The notes below the pieces were generated by a model. It saw nothing but the letters and a program-made list of their open reading frames with translations, searched no databases and was not told the DNA's origin. This document shows positions 9,000 to 18,347 of a stretch of 54,982 nucleotides of DNA, in pieces (position 1 is the first letter of the stretch; each line of letters opens with the position of its first letter). The position numbers and the translations under genes were made by a program. Source of the stretch: a virus; the IMG/VR virus record IMGVR_UViG_3300030329_003381, positions 1-54,982 of that record; one strand, written 5' to 3'.

Positions 9000-9057
9000 T
9001 CATCATAGGACAGTGAGATTAGCGTAAAACTTCCTTTTCTTTTTTTTACGATGAACA
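9000..9057 (+). terminator. U-tract terminator after the capsid gene
   Basis: After the capsid stop there is a short gap with a pyrimidine run. It contains TTTT-C and a T8 run (9040-9047), flanked by GTAAA and TTTAC that can pair. Archaeal polymerases stop at such U-tracts. It could end or weaken transcription behind the most highly needed structural gene. Confidence 0.5.
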
Positions 9058-9375
9058 ATGATTGAAATAATTGAGAATAATTTAGGTTTTATAGGATTAG
9101 CAATAGGCACAGTTACCGCTGCAATTGGCAGTGTAGCTGCATATAATAAATATTGGATGGAGAGAGGTAGAGAGAAGGGTATAGACCAAATCCAAGATGA
9201 AATCATGAAACAAGAGATCAAAGGAATACATGAATGCATTACTGCCTTGGAAAACAAAGTGGATAGTACCCGTAAGGATTTATATCAGCGTTATGAGCAT
9301 ATTCATGGAGAGATCAAAGAAGTGACTGGTAAAGTGGATACTGTTATAGATTTAATTAGGAGAAATGGAAATTGA
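9058..9375 (+). CDS. Membrane-anchored coiled-coil protein (105 aa)
   Basis: One hydrophobic segment near the N-terminus ('FIGLAIGTVTAAIGSVAAY', about residues 11-29) is followed by charged helices with a heptad pattern to the end. The layout resembles small anchored phage proteins of the holin or spanin-partner kind. However, it sits between capsid and connector genes, where a head-associated role is equally possible. The start follows the U-tract directly and has no clear ribosome site. It overlaps the next TTG start by TTGA. Confidence 0.65.
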   Translation: MIEIIENNLGFIGLAIGTVTAAIGSVAAYNKYWMERGREKGIDQIQDEIMKQEIKGIHECITALENKVDSTRKDLYQRYEHIHGEIKEVTGKVDTVIDLIRRNGN

Positions 9376-9779
9376 CCGCAACAATTGCTGAAGTCAGAGA
9401 TTTAATGGACTCAGTTTCTGCAAGTCAATTATCTAATGATGTATTAACTGCTAACTTGACTAGATCGCAAAATTGGATTGATAATATTAAAGAAGCAACA
9501 GCTACTGCAGCTGATGTAGATAATGCTGTAAGAGCATTATGTGTATGGTTAGCTTATGGTAGCTATACTGAAGGAATTGATAGACAACTCGGTGCTGTTC
9601 CACAAACAGCAAAATGGAAATTAGAACATTATAGAAAAGTAGCAGAATTATTTATTAACGATGTTAGTAAATCTTCAATCGACTTTGATGATGACCATAG
9701 TCCTATAGGATTACCACCATTAGTAGAATTTCCTACTTCTGAAGGCTGGCAAAAAAGTTGCGATTGTGATTGTGACTAA
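9372..9779 (+). CDS. Head-tail connector protein (gp6-like)
   Basis: The 135-residue helical protein lies just behind the capsid gene. It has the typical start of head-tail adaptors ('TIAEVRDLMDSVSASQLSNDVLTANLTRSQNWID'-type helices). These resemble HK97 gp6 / YqbG-like proteins, which form a ring under the portal. It closes with a Cys-Asp repeat 'CDCDCD', which is odd and could bind metal or form disulfides. Start is TTG with AGGAGA upstream. Confidence 0.65.
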   Translation: MTATIAEVRDLMDSVSASQLSNDVLTANLTRSQNWIDNIKEATATAADVDNAVRALCVWLAYGSYTEGIDRQLGAVPQTAKWKLEHYRKVAELFINDVSKSSIDFDDDHSPIGLPPLVEFPTSEGWQKSCDCDCD

Positions 9780-10270
9780 TGAAACCTTCAATTAGACTAA
9801 CAGTTAGAGCTAGTCCTATCAAAGTTAATAATCTTTCTAATGCAATCAATAATGCAAAAAATTCAATAAATAAACAATTACCAGGAATTGGCAGATCAAT
9901 GACTATGGTAATAACTAAAGCTTTAAAAGAAGAAGTTCCTGTAAGAACAGGTAGATTAAAGAACTCTATTAAAGTATTAGAACGAAGTCAAAATCTAATA
10001 GGAGATACTGGTAAATTAAGTAGGGTAGTTGGACCTACTGCTAGATATACAAATTATGTAATTAAAGGTACTGCACCTAGTATTGGTAAATTTGTACCAC
10101 AATTTAATGCAAGAATAAGTAGAGGTTTCCATCCTGGAACACCTGCAAATAATTTTGTAGATAGAGCTAGAATAAGAGTTAGAGGAGAAATTCAAACTAG
10201 AAAGGGTAGATGGCAACAAAAGATGACTAATGCATTTAAACTTTCATTCTATCAAGGAGGTAGAAGTTAA
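9779..10270 (+). CDS. HK97 gp10-like head-tail / tail completion protein
   Basis: The protein shows the hallmark 'EEVPVRTGRLKNSI' (residues about 51-64) of the HK97 gp10 family. It continues with 'ARYTNYVIKGTAP' and ends with 'HPGTPANNFVDRA', both usual in that family. The 163-residue length fits. It should join the head-tail connector to the tail tube. It starts on the last base of the previous stop (TAATG). Confidence 0.8.
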   Translation: MKPSIRLTVRASPIKVNNLSNAINNAKNSINKQLPGIGRSMTMVITKALKEEVPVRTGRLKNSIKVLERSQNLIGDTGKLSRVVGPTARYTNYVIKGTAPSIGKFVPQFNARISRGFHPGTPANNFVDRARIRVRGEIQTRKGRWQQKMTNAFKLSFYQGGRS

Positions 10271-10710
10271 TGGCTTTAGCAAACATTTATAAAAATTTGG
10301 TAACTGAGATAGTTACTCAATGTAAGACGATTAGCGAGTTAGCAGACGATAGTGGAAACACTAGAGTACATAAATGGCAAGGTAAACGCAGAATGAAAAC
10401 TGACGATTACGAAGCCGTAGTAATAGCAGGTCCAATGGATAACATAGGAGGATATACTTCTAATAGTACATTGAACAACTTTACTGTTTATGTAGATATA
10501 TCATACAACTCTCAAAACTTTGACACTGGATTCGATAATGCGATGGGTGTCGCCGAGAAAGTATATGATAAATTCCACCTCACTAATATCAATAACAAGT
10601 GCCGTCAAGCACGAGTTGAACTATTGCCTGGAGAGACATCAGTCGAAGGATTTTATATGATAACGGTACGATGCGTTATATTATGTGAAAAAATAGTAAC
10701 ACAAACATAG
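10270..10710 (+). CDS. Tail terminator / minor tail protein
   Basis: A 146-residue alpha/beta protein between the gp10-like gene and the major tail protein, the usual place of the tail terminator. It has alternating strands and helices with 'DDYEAVVIAGPM' and 'FTVYVDISYN', then 'VEGFYMITVRCVILCEK' at the end, as in the gpU-like fold. Tail terminators cap the growing tail tube. The call is from position and general pattern. Confidence 0.6.
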   Translation: MALANIYKNLVTEIVTQCKTISELADDSGNTRVHKWQGKRRMKTDDYEAVVIAGPMDNIGGYTSNSTLNNFTVYVDISYNSQNFDTGFDNAMGVAEKVYDKFHLTNINNKCRQARVELLPGETSVEGFYMITVRCVILCEKIVTQT

Positions 10711-10723
10711 AAGGTGAATAAGT

Positions 10724-11698
10724 ATGACAAAAAGATACACACGATTTGAAACACAAGCAGCAATGACTACTAATGATAGTAGTTGGACTGCAGGTGCCAA
10801 TGTGCATGTGCTCGATGTCAGCGGCGAAGATATTTCTGTAGATAATGGATATATTTATCCAGCAACAGCTTCTAGTAGACACTATAAACGTGGTATTAAA
10901 GGCCCGGTAAAAATTACAGGACCTATTGATACTCCTTTGTTCCCAAAAGGTGCAGCATCATTGCTATACTATACATTGGGTTCAAATACTACTTCAGGAA
11001 GCTCAGCACCATATACTCACACAATAAAGAAAGGAGATTCAATTCCTCAATTTAGTTGTGAAGTAGGTAAAGATGTTAAAGCTCACAAATTTGTTGGTGG
11101 TATAGTTAATTCTGCAACTATAGATTATGCACCAGATGATACACTCAATGGATCATTTGATACAATCTTTAGAAAAGAATTAGCAACAAGTTCCCTAGCA
11201 AGTGTCACATTCCCAGACTTTGATAGTGCTGAAAGAGCATTTGCAGGTCATGAATGTACCTTTAAGATTGGTGCAGCAGAAGGAGGAAGTCCAACAACAT
11301 CTACTATTTGTGAATCATTTTCATTATCCTTAGAAAATAATGTTGCAGACGACGCATTTGCTTTAGGAGATAGATATCTTCCAGCAAATATAGTTGCACA
11401 ATTTGCAGCATCAGGTACTATGGACTTGAGATATGATGCTAGCACACACTATGATGACTTTTTAGCAACAACTGAAAAAGAAATTCATATTGTAGCCGAC
11501 AACGGTTTAAGCAGCGCAAATAATAGAAAGCTAACAATAAAACTTCCAAGAATTGCATATGATTCTAACAGATTACCAACCGACAATGTAGAAAGATTTG
11601 TACAAGCAATTAGTTTCACTTGTGAAACCAATGCAGCTGGCGATCCAATAATTGTTGAAGTAATCAACGCCGAGACAGAAGCACAATTCACAGCTTAG
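10724..11698 (+). CDS. Major tail (tube) protein
   Basis: This 324-residue beta-rich protein lies directly before the tail chaperone and tape measure, as major tail proteins do. It contains a tube-like region ('IKGPVKITGPIDTPLFPKGAA', 'FKIGAAEGGSPTTSTICESF') and a long C-terminal part that may be an outward domain. An AGGTGA ribosome site is present eight bases before ATG. It would form the tube of a long-tailed virus; I see no sheath gene, so the tail should be non-contractile (siphovirus-like). Confidence 0.7.
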   Translation: MTKRYTRFETQAAMTTNDSSWTAGANVHVLDVSGEDISVDNGYIYPATASSRHYKRGIKGPVKITGPIDTPLFPKGAASLLYYTLGSNTTSGSSAPYTHTIKKGDSIPQFSCEVGKDVKAHKFVGGIVNSATIDYAPDDTLNGSFDTIFRKELATSSLASVTFPDFDSAERAFAGHECTFKIGAAEGGSPTTSTICESFSLSLENNVADDAFALGDRYLPANIVAQFAASGTMDLRYDASTHYDDFLATTEKEIHIVADNGLSSANNRKLTIKLPRIAYDSNRLPTDNVERFVQAISFTCETNAAGDPIIVEVINAETEAQFTA

Positions 11699-11707
11699 GA
11701 GAAAAAT

Positions 11708-12157
11708 ATGGTCAATCCAAAGATTCAACGTCTACGAGAGAAAACACAGCACACCGTGATCGTAAAAGATGAAAATCTAGGTGAGATCGAATGGGTAATT
11801 CGATCAATACCTGCATATGATTTGTTACAGCATTATGATTTATTTTCTTCCATGCCTCAAGACATCAACCTTGATGTAGATAAGGATGGACAGATGAGTG
11901 ATAAACAAGCTAAAGTACTTAAAGAAAAATTACTTCCAATGATGGAATTAATTGTTCCAGCATGTGCTATAGACCCTCCTGTTACCGTTGATCTAAAGGA
12001 TCCTCGAATAGCAGAAGGAGAAGCTTTACACTTGAGAGATATTTCATTCCAAGCAGTAACTGATTTATTTGCAAAGATTTTAGACGTTTCTGGTCTGTCA
12101 AAGGAGGCAGACGAGAAAAGAAAAAAATCGGCAGGAGCCAATTCGCCAAAACAATAG
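11708..12157 (+). CDS. Tail assembly chaperone, short form (gpG-like)
   Basis: A 149-residue acidic protein lies between the major tail protein and tape measure. This is exactly where tailed phages encode the G part of the G/GT chaperone pair that binds the tape measure and recruits tube subunits. It has 'EIEWVIRSIPAYDLLQHYDLF' near the N-terminus and helices after that. The last codons run over an A7 tract where ribosomes can slip (see the fused form). The short form is the normal zero-frame product. Confidence 0.7.
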   Translation: MVNPKIQRLREKTQHTVIVKDENLGEIEWVIRSIPAYDLLQHYDLFSSMPQDINLDVDKDGQMSDKQAKVLKEKLLPMMELIVPACAIDPPVTVDLKDPRIAEGEALHLRDISFQAVTDLFAKILDVSGLSKEADEKRKKSAGANSPKQ

Positions 12158-12351
12158 GTTCGTTATGTCATGCAGTTCCTTGTACACTCCCCCATCTCAT
12201 GTTGGGATATAATATAGATGACCCCGAAGGCATATTTCTTTCAGCGGAAATTCTTAATGCTTCAGCTCCTCAAGGGCAAGGAAGCCAAAGTAGTACAAAA
12301 GCTGGTCAACAACAACGAAGAGCGCGCTTGGCTCGTAAAAGCAGGTATTAA
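11708..12351 (+). CDS. Tail assembly chaperone, -1 frameshift fusion (gpGT-like)
   Basis: The -1 frame is open from the A7 tract to a TAA and has no start codon of its own in a useful place. Zero-frame translation gives 140 residues to the slip, then 74 residues in the -1 frame ('IGRSQFAKTIGSLCHAV' to 'RRARLARKSRY'), for a 214-residue fusion. The fused tail has 'PHLMLGYNIDDPEGIFLSAEIL' and a Gln/Arg-rich end, like T-domains that touch the tape measure. Without a frameshift, about 190 bases of clean coding sequence would be unexplained. This layout is the classical conserved G/GT arrangement of long-tailed phages. Confidence 0.75.
12102..12127 (+). promoter_or_regulatory. Programmed -1 frameshift site with upstream SD-like stimulator
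   Basis: The slippery heptamer A AAA AAA lies at 12121-12127, in register with zero-frame codons AAA AAA. An AGGAGG sequence (12102-12107) ends 13 bases before it. In the bacterial dnaX system an internal Shine-Dalgarno at about this distance increases -1 slippage. A clear downstream hairpin is not obvious, though GGC/GCC pairing is possible at about 12130-12146. The same AGGAGG is not placed to start a gene. Confidence 0.7.
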
Positions 12352-12359
12352 CCCACTCC

Positions 12360-12366
12360 TTTTTTT
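12360..12366 (+). terminator. Short U-tract before the tape measure gene
   Basis: A T7 run lies between the frameshift product stop and the tape-measure start. It follows 'CCCACTCC' without a strong hairpin. It may be a weak archaeal terminator or only the A/T-rich leader. The GAGGAATTATACG ribosome site of the tape measure follows directly. Confidence 0.3.
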
Positions 12367-12383
12367 ATTAGAGGAATTATACG

Positions 12384-15300
12384 ATGAATCCTAAAGAAAC
12401 AATTAATTTTATTTTCCAGTCCAATGTAGCTGGTATCAATAAAGCAGTAAATTCTGTAAAGAAACTTAATCAACATATAAAGAATACAAAGAAAGCAAGT
12501 AACGGTAGTTTCAATGCCATGAATAATGGCATGATAGAGACTGGAACTATTGCAGAAAAATTAGGTAACAAATTCGGTTTCATTGCATTTCAGTGGACAT
12601 TTATAGCTGGTACTGCAAGTAGAGCATTAAATGAAATTCGAATGGCAGCTCAGGAAGTCTTCCGTGAAGGCGCCGAAGGCATGTCAAAGATTCAAAGAGC
12701 TTCATTAGAAGCATTTGAACTAGGTGATTCATTAGACGAAACAAACAGAAAGATGAAAATCTTCTCTCAGTATGCTCAAGAAATGGGTTCGGGAGAAACA
12801 ATGTTTGGTGCTGGAGAAATAGCAGATACATTAAAAGAAGTAGTTAAAGCTACTAACGATATTAACTCAGCAATTCCAATTACAAACTCACTTCTGAAAT
12901 TAATGACAATTGAAGAAGTGGATGCAGCTAAAGGTGCTAAAGGTTTCCTTGCTGTAATGAATAACTTTAAATTAACAGGCGAAGATGTAAATAGAGTAAC
13001 TAATACATTAGTTGCTGTAAACAAACAATCTAGACTTTCTCTAGATGAAGTAATCCATTCATATGAGTTTGCAGGTCAGCAAGCTAGATTAATGGGATTA
13101 GATATAGAAGAAGCAGGTACCTTGATTGGTATGATTGGTGACCAATTACCAGCTGGAACTGTAGGTAGAACCTTCTCACAGATGCTTGTTAACTTTAGAA
13201 AAGAAACTGTAGCATTAAATCCATTGTTATCACAGATGGGTGTTAACTTGTATGACAATGAAGGCAACATGAGAGGCTTTGCAAATATCATGAGAGATAT
13301 GTCAAAGATGATGAAAGATGCTGGTGATAAAAATGATTACTTCAGAGACTCTTTATTGAGAAGTATGAAGTTAGATACTCGAGCAGAGAGAGTATTCTTA
13401 GCATTAATTAATAACTTTGAAGAGTATGAAGATAGATTAGAAAAAGTAAGACGTGGTGGAGAGTATGTAGACTTTCTATATGAACAATTAAAGAATTCTC
13501 CTGAAGCTGCAATGAAGAGAATACAGCATGCTTTGGGTCAATTAAAGATTCAATTAGTAGCAGGATTTGCTCCAGCATTATTACAGATATTAGAAATATT
13601 AATGGAGTTTGTTAGAAGAGAAGAAATTCAAAGAGCATTCCATGCTATAGGAAAAGCTATAGGTCAAAATATAATTCCAGTTGTAGAAGGAGCAGTATGG
13701 CTATTTAGAGGATTAGTTGCATTGTATAAGAAACTAGGATTAGGTGCTGATGGACTATCAAAGATATTCTTAGGATTATCATTAGCCTTAGGATCATTAG
13801 TTGTAGTTGGTACTTTAATTACATTATTTGCAATGTTTGCTAGCTTGGCAGAAAAAGCTGCTGCTAAGATGGCTGTATTGGGAATCACAACCAGATTTAC
13901 AAACATGACAATGTCATCATTCTTAATTGGCATGATGAGAGTTGGTGCTATTATGTTTGGACTTTGGTTCTTAATATCTGGTGTTAATAGATTAATAACA
14001 ACATTATCTGATGGTTTCCAAGAAGGAGAAGAAGAAGCTGTATTAATGGGATTAGGATTAACTGCTTTGGGTGCAGCTATGGTAGCATTACCATTATTAC
14101 CGTTAATAACTAGACTAGCAGGAGCTGTAGCAGGAAGTGCAGCCTTAACAGGTGCCTTTGGTGTATTATCGATAGCAATGAAAGGAGTTGGAGTAGCATT
14201 TATGACTACTCCATTGGGTGCAGCAATTGCAGTATTTGCAGCAGTAGCCACAGCAACATACTTAGCTACTGAAGCTATCAAAGATCATGTTAATGCATGG
14301 GCTGATGTAAAACCAAATGATGATTTAGCTACTGTATGGCAAAAGATATTCTTAAAGATTGGTGACTTGAGTGCAGAAGAATTTATTGGAGGATTCCATA
14401 CTTTCTTCGAAGAGAAATTTGCAATCGGTCAATGGATATGGGATGCAGTAAGTAAAGCACATACATTTATTATGGCACAAGGTGGATTACTTGCTGCAAT
14501 GATAGATGCAGGATTTAAAGGTGATTGGTCACGTATGTTTGACATTGGTGGAGAAATTCAAAGAAATGTTACAAGTGCAGCTATTAAATTTAAAATGAGT
14601 GGTGTACTTTTGGCTGAAAGTATATGGCAAGGTATTGTAGACTTCTTTACAGGTAAAACTATATGGGATGCTGTAATGGCACAAGACACATACTTTAAAT
14701 ATAGTAATCCAGATTTATTCGAAGATGATCGTACTCAAGAAGAAAAAGATGCAGCAAAATTACATCCAGCATTCCAAATACATACAGAACAAATACAAGA
14801 GAATGTTGATTCATTAGCAGAAACAGTAGGAGAAGTAGAAGTAGCTACAGAGACAGTTGTAGCTGAAGTAGAAGAATTTACAGAAGGTATGGATGGAATA
14901 ACTAAAGAAGCTGAGAAATTAGCTGAACAAGTAGAAGAAGAAACCAAAGCAATTATTAAAGAAAATGAAATAACTACTAAAGTAAGTGATACAAAGCAAC
15001 AAGTAGAGAAGACATTATTGACTAGTAAGAACTTAGAGATTACTCATATGGCTAGAATGGTAGAATTAATAAGAGATAAGATGAGATTACATGATTTATA
15101 TCAATGGCAAATTGAAATAATGGATCAATCTTTTATACCTGAAACTATTAATACTGTAACACATTTAGTTGAATTCCAAGATAGACTTATTGTAGCTAGT
15201 AACGCTTTCGATAGATTAGCATGGGCTGCTGATAGAACAGTTAGTCGATTAGCTAGTGTAAAAATAAGTGCTTCGGGTAAATTTAGTATGGCTTCCTTTG

Positions 15301-15539
15301 GAGCATTACCAGGTGGAATGATTAACAATATGCCTGTTGCAACACCTACACGCGGAGTATCACAAGACATAATGAACCAATTGTTAGGATTGCGCCCAGA
15401 AGCTCCGGTAGTAAATAATAACATTGAATTGACAATGGATATTGAAAGTATTAGATCTGAAGAAGATATAGAAAGAATGGCAGGATTAGTAGCAGATAAA
15501 ATAGCAGAAGAATTACCTAGTAAGAGTGTGACTGAATAA
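12384..15539 (+). CDS. Tail tape measure protein
   Basis: The 1051-residue protein is the longest in the block and lies behind the chaperone pair. It starts with 'INFIFQSNVAGINKAVNSVKKLNQHI', a typical tape-measure N-terminus. It has phage tail tape measure phrases such as 'LSLDEVIHSYEFAGQQARLMGLDIEEAGTLIGMIGDQ' in pieces between residues 215 and 255. Several hydrophobic segments (about 450-625) could cross a membrane during DNA ejection, and a Glu-rich coiled region lies at about 790-880. It sets tail length: at about 1.5 Angstrom per residue the tail would be near 150 nm. GAGG precedes the ATG. Confidence 0.85.
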   Translation: MNPKETINFIFQSNVAGINKAVNSVKKLNQHIKNTKKASNGSFNAMNNGMIETGTIAEKLGNKFGFIAFQWTFIAGTASRALNEIRMAAQEVFREGAEGMSKIQRASLEAFELGDSLDETNRKMKIFSQYAQEMGSGETMFGAGEIADTLKEVVKATNDINSAIPITNSLLKLMTIEEVDAAKGAKGFLAVMNNFKLTGEDVNRVTNTLVAVNKQSRLSLDEVIHSYEFAGQQARLMGLDIEEAGTLIGMIGDQLPAGTVGRTFSQMLVNFRKETVALNPLLSQMGVNLYDNEGNMRGFANIMRDMSKMMKDAGDKNDYFRDSLLRSMKLDTRAERVFLALINNFEEYEDRLEKVRRGGEYVDFLYEQLKNSPEAAMKRIQHALGQLKIQLVAGFAPALLQILEILMEFVRREEIQRAFHAIGKAIGQNIIPVVEGAVWLFRGLVALYKKLGLGADGLSKIFLGLSLALGSLVVVGTLITLFAMFASLAEKAAAKMAVLGITTRFTNMTMSSFLIGMMRVGAIMFGLWFLISGVNRLITTLSDGFQEGEEEAVLMGLGLTALGAAMVALPLLPLITRLAGAVAGSAALTGAFGVLSIAMKGVGVAFMTTPLGAAIAVFAAVATATYLATEAIKDHVNAWADVKPNDDLATVWQKIFLKIGDLSAEEFIGGFHTFFEEKFAIGQWIWDAVSKAHTFIMAQGGLLAAMIDAGFKGDWSRMFDIGGEIQRNVTSAAIKFKMSGVLLAESIWQGIVDFFTGKTIWDAVMAQDTYFKYSNPDLFEDDRTQEEKDAAKLHPAFQIHTEQIQENVDSLAETVGEVEVATETVVAEVEEFTEGMDGITKEAEKLAEQVEEETKAIIKENEITTKVSDTKQQVEKTLLTSKNLEITHMARMVELIRDKMRLHDLYQWQIEIMDQSFIPETINTVTHLVEFQDRLIVASNAFDRLAWAADRTVSRLASVKISASGKFSMASFGALPGGMINNMPVATPTRGVSQDIMNQLLGLRPEAPVVNNNIELTMDIESIRSEEDIERMAGLVADKIAEELPSKSVTE

Positions 15540-16057
15540 TGGTTTGGAAAATAGATGATATATCATTACCAATGGATCCTACTTTAGTAGAGAGAAGAAT
15601 TATTAGAAATGCTCCTACTCAACCAACACAATTTGATTTCCCATCAATGGGTGTTACTTCTTTGCAATCATTTACATTAAAAATTAAAGGTTTTATTTGG
15701 GATGAAGTATTAGCACAACAACTGTGGGAATTAACTAAAGACGCAGAGTCTGAAATTATAAATATTCAAATAACAGATGATACTGATCATGAATGGATAG
15801 CAGGAACATATGCAGCTGCAAAAAGCTTTATTAAACGTTCAGGTCCTCAATATGTAGAAGAAACAGATGGTACTAATTCTCCAGTATGGGAATATGATAT
15901 AGCCTTTGTACAATTTGCAGAAGCAGGAATAGATGGTCCTGGTGAGGAATTATTTCCAGAAGATGAAGATCCAGGAATAGGTCCTGATAAATGGAATGAC
16001 ACATTAGATGACTGGGTATTTGATAGCTGGACCTGGTTTGCACAAATTTTGATATGA
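15539..16057 (+). CDS. Distal tail-type baseplate protein
   Basis: The 172-residue protein follows the tape measure, overlapping its stop by TAATG. It opens with 'WKIDDISLPMDPTLVERRIIRNAP' and has 'SFTLKIKGFIWDEVLAQQLWEL', a beta-start resembling distal tail (Dit) or gp16-like proteins that ring the tail tip. The C-terminal 50 residues are acidic and Pro/Gly-rich. No enzymatic motif is visible. Confidence 0.6.
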   Translation: MVWKIDDISLPMDPTLVERRIIRNAPTQPTQFDFPSMGVTSLQSFTLKIKGFIWDEVLAQQLWELTKDAESEIINIQITDDTDHEWIAGTYAAAKSFIKRSGPQYVEETDGTNSPVWEYDIAFVQFAEAGIDGPGEELFPEDEDPGIGPDKWNDTLDDWVFDSWTWFAQILI

Positions 16058-17736
16058 CTCGTATTACAGTAGCTGGTCCAAAGGATGTAAGTAAATTTCA
16101 ACCTTTAGGTAAAGTCTACAATAGAACAACTAAAGATGGAAATGTTCCTATTGCAACATATTTAATAGGTTCACATTATCAAATTAATTCTGATGGTATA
16201 CTTGATAGTTCAACTGACGGTACTTATATGACTAGTAATACTACTACAACTAGTAGTTCAAAATTAAACATTACTGGTAAATCATCTCAAGTGGGTCAAA
16301 TAGGAAAGAATATTAATTCATTCTCATCATTTACTTATTTGTATCCTAAAACAAAAATTGTAGGACATAGCGAATTAGCAATTTCATCTAGTAGTTTATC
16401 ACCAAGACCAACTCATAGATTAAGACATAAATTTGAAGATATTGCAACTACTGATTCATTAATTGTAGATTGGGGATTAAATGCTGCAGGTACTGCAAAT
16501 GAATTGACACTTAAACAAACAGTTGATGGTGTAGAATCAACAGTAGCAACCTATACAGCTTCAGCTGGAGTAACTGAAATTAATTGGGAACTTAGATATC
16601 TTGAAGAAGGAGTTACCAAGTTCTTTTATAAAACACCAAGTGGTAATAGAAAAAGATTATTCAAAGGTAATACAACAGCTGATATAGCTGAATGTAAAGT
16701 ATCTGCAGAATATTGGACTAGTGAAACTACATTAAGAACGGTTAAAAGTGACTTTTTATTTATATGGTATCCTATTATTCACTTGAATTATCAAGGTACA
16801 ATAGCTAACTATCTCTTAGGTAATTGTAAAGTATTAGATACTAAAGGTTCTGAATCTGAAGCAAATTGGGTAAGAGTATATTCAGGAGACCATGAATTTT
16901 CAGGTGATAGAATTATAGAAAATGGATTATTAAGGATGAGAATTACTACAGATCCTAAAGTAAAATTCTACGGATGGAACACTACTTCATCTACTTATGA
17001 ATATATTGGTGCATTAAATCCTATTGATTCTAATGGTAACCTTTCTACAACCTTTAGTGATGTTTTGTTTAAACAATTAACTAAATCCCGAATGAAGTTT
17101 ACAATTAAATTTGGAGTATTAGATTACGAAGTTGATTTACATAGAGGTTGGCCTCATGCAAGAATTGTATTAAACTCTAAACAATGTAGATTTGAAACTA
17201 ATAAAGGAAGATTTGCTACTAGTTCAGATTATACAAATAATAAATTAATTAACTGGAATCAAAAGACTTCTGATGATACCGGTAAAGGAAATCCATTAAA
17301 CTTATCGGCTGCTTCATTCCAGCAAGATGCTTTTCAATCTAATGCATTTCAATCTAGTATCTCAACTGGTGTGAATCCTTATGATTTTACAAACGATACT
17401 AATAATGACAGTGGATTACAAAACATAGATGATAATTGGTTTGCATTTTATGATGCAGGTCAAGCAGATGATACTGTTGGATTTATAGGTGTACTTAAAA
17501 AACCAACTGGATTACAATTAAAAGCCTCAACTACGACAGCTCTAGAATATGCTAACTTTACATTCGATAAGAAAATGATTATTGGAGTTGGTATGCTGCA
17601 GGCTTCTATTACTTCACAAGTATCAGGTATCCCATTAGCATTTCATATTGGTAACCAAGATGAATATGTAAAGTGGAGAGCTAATGAATCTGTTGTTGGC
17701 TTTGGACAAAAACAATTCTCAAGGAGAAAGAGATAA
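16054..17736 (+). CDS. Large tail-tip / baseplate protein (560 aa)
   Basis: A 560-residue beta-rich protein overlapping the previous gene by ATGA. The central part has jelly-roll-like alternation ('KFEDIATTDSLIVDWGLNA', 'ELTLKQTVDGVESTVATYT') and then 'GDHEFSGDRIIENGLLRMRI', reminiscent of carbohydrate-binding beta sandwiches. Late residues are Gln/Asp/Phe-rich ('FQQDAFQSNAFQSS'). It probably forms part of the baseplate or a side fibre that touches the host surface. No family is clearly recognised. Confidence 0.6.
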   Translation: MTRITVAGPKDVSKFQPLGKVYNRTTKDGNVPIATYLIGSHYQINSDGILDSSTDGTYMTSNTTTTSSSKLNITGKSSQVGQIGKNINSFSSFTYLYPKTKIVGHSELAISSSSLSPRPTHRLRHKFEDIATTDSLIVDWGLNAAGTANELTLKQTVDGVESTVATYTASAGVTEINWELRYLEEGVTKFFYKTPSGNRKRLFKGNTTADIAECKVSAEYWTSETTLRTVKSDFLFIWYPIIHLNYQGTIANYLLGNCKVLDTKGSESEANWVRVYSGDHEFSGDRIIENGLLRMRITTDPKVKFYGWNTTSSTYEYIGALNPIDSNGNLSTTFSDVLFKQLTKSRMKFTIKFGVLDYEVDLHRGWPHARIVLNSKQCRFETNKGRFATSSDYTNNKLINWNQKTSDDTGKGNPLNLSAASFQQDAFQSNAFQSSISTGVNPYDFTNDTNNDSGLQNIDDNWFAFYDAGQADDTVGFIGVLKKPTGLQLKASTTTALEYANFTFDKKMIIGVGMLQASITSQVSGIPLAFHIGNQDEYVKWRANESVVGFGQKQFSRRKR

Positions 17737-18347
17737 TGCCTATACAATTATATTTATCTGGTGGAACTGGTAATACTAATCCTTATGCTAGTCTTGGCGG
17801 TAAACGTTCTTCGACACAAGTAACTAATGATGCATTGGAAAATATATTTGATGATATTTCAAGACAAGAAGCTCTAGTTGGTAAGACTGAATATCGTTGC
17901 TTGTATGTATATAATCCTTCTGGTAATGCTTTAACTAATGTCAAAGTACACATTTCACAACATCCTACAATTACAAATATTTCTATTGGTTCTGATGCAG
18001 CGGGAATAGGCAATGGAACATCTACTGCTATTGCATCTTCTATTGCAACAGAAGACACAGTACCAACAGGAGTTACTTTTTATGGAGAATCAGAAGATCA
18101 TTATGGATTGGCTTTAGGAACATTAAAAGCCGGAGAGGGTACACCATTTTGGCTAAAGAGAGAAGCTGAAACTAGTACATCACAAACTATTTCTTTTACA
18201 TTAACTATAACAGAAGATTCAGGCACATTGCCTTCTACTTCTCACGCTGATGGTTTAGCTTTATCAGAATGGAGAGACTTTGATACAACACCAACTGGTA
18301 CATATAAAACAGGAACTGCAAAAGTAGGATTTAGTGATATAGGATGA
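17736..18347 (+). CDS. Beta-rich tail protein (203 aa)
   Basis: The product starts on the last base of the previous gene and ends in ATGA with the next. Its sequence has a long central beta part ('CLYVYNPSGNALTNVKVHISQHPTI' in pieces) and a late 'WLKREAETSTSQTISFTLTI', which looks like an Ig-like or jelly-roll structural module. 'KTEYRCLYVYN' is a phrase seen in phage baseplate wedge proteins. The function is structural by context. Confidence 0.6.
   Translation: MPIQLYLSGGTGNTNPYASLGGKRSSTQVTNDALENIFDDISRQEALVGKTEYRCLYVYNPSGNALTNVKVHISQHPTITNISIGSDAAGIGNGTSTAIASSIATEDTVPTGVTFYGESEDHYGLALGTLKAGEGTPFWLKREAETSTSQTISFTLTITEDSGTLPSTSHADGLALSEWRDFDTTPTGTYKTGTAKVGFSDIG

Noticed and set aside
13664-14281. 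A 205-codon open frame antisense to the tape measure gene
   Set aside because: It lies fully inside a confident long gene, is a low-complexity mirror of Ala/Val codons on the other strand, and has no homology-like motif.
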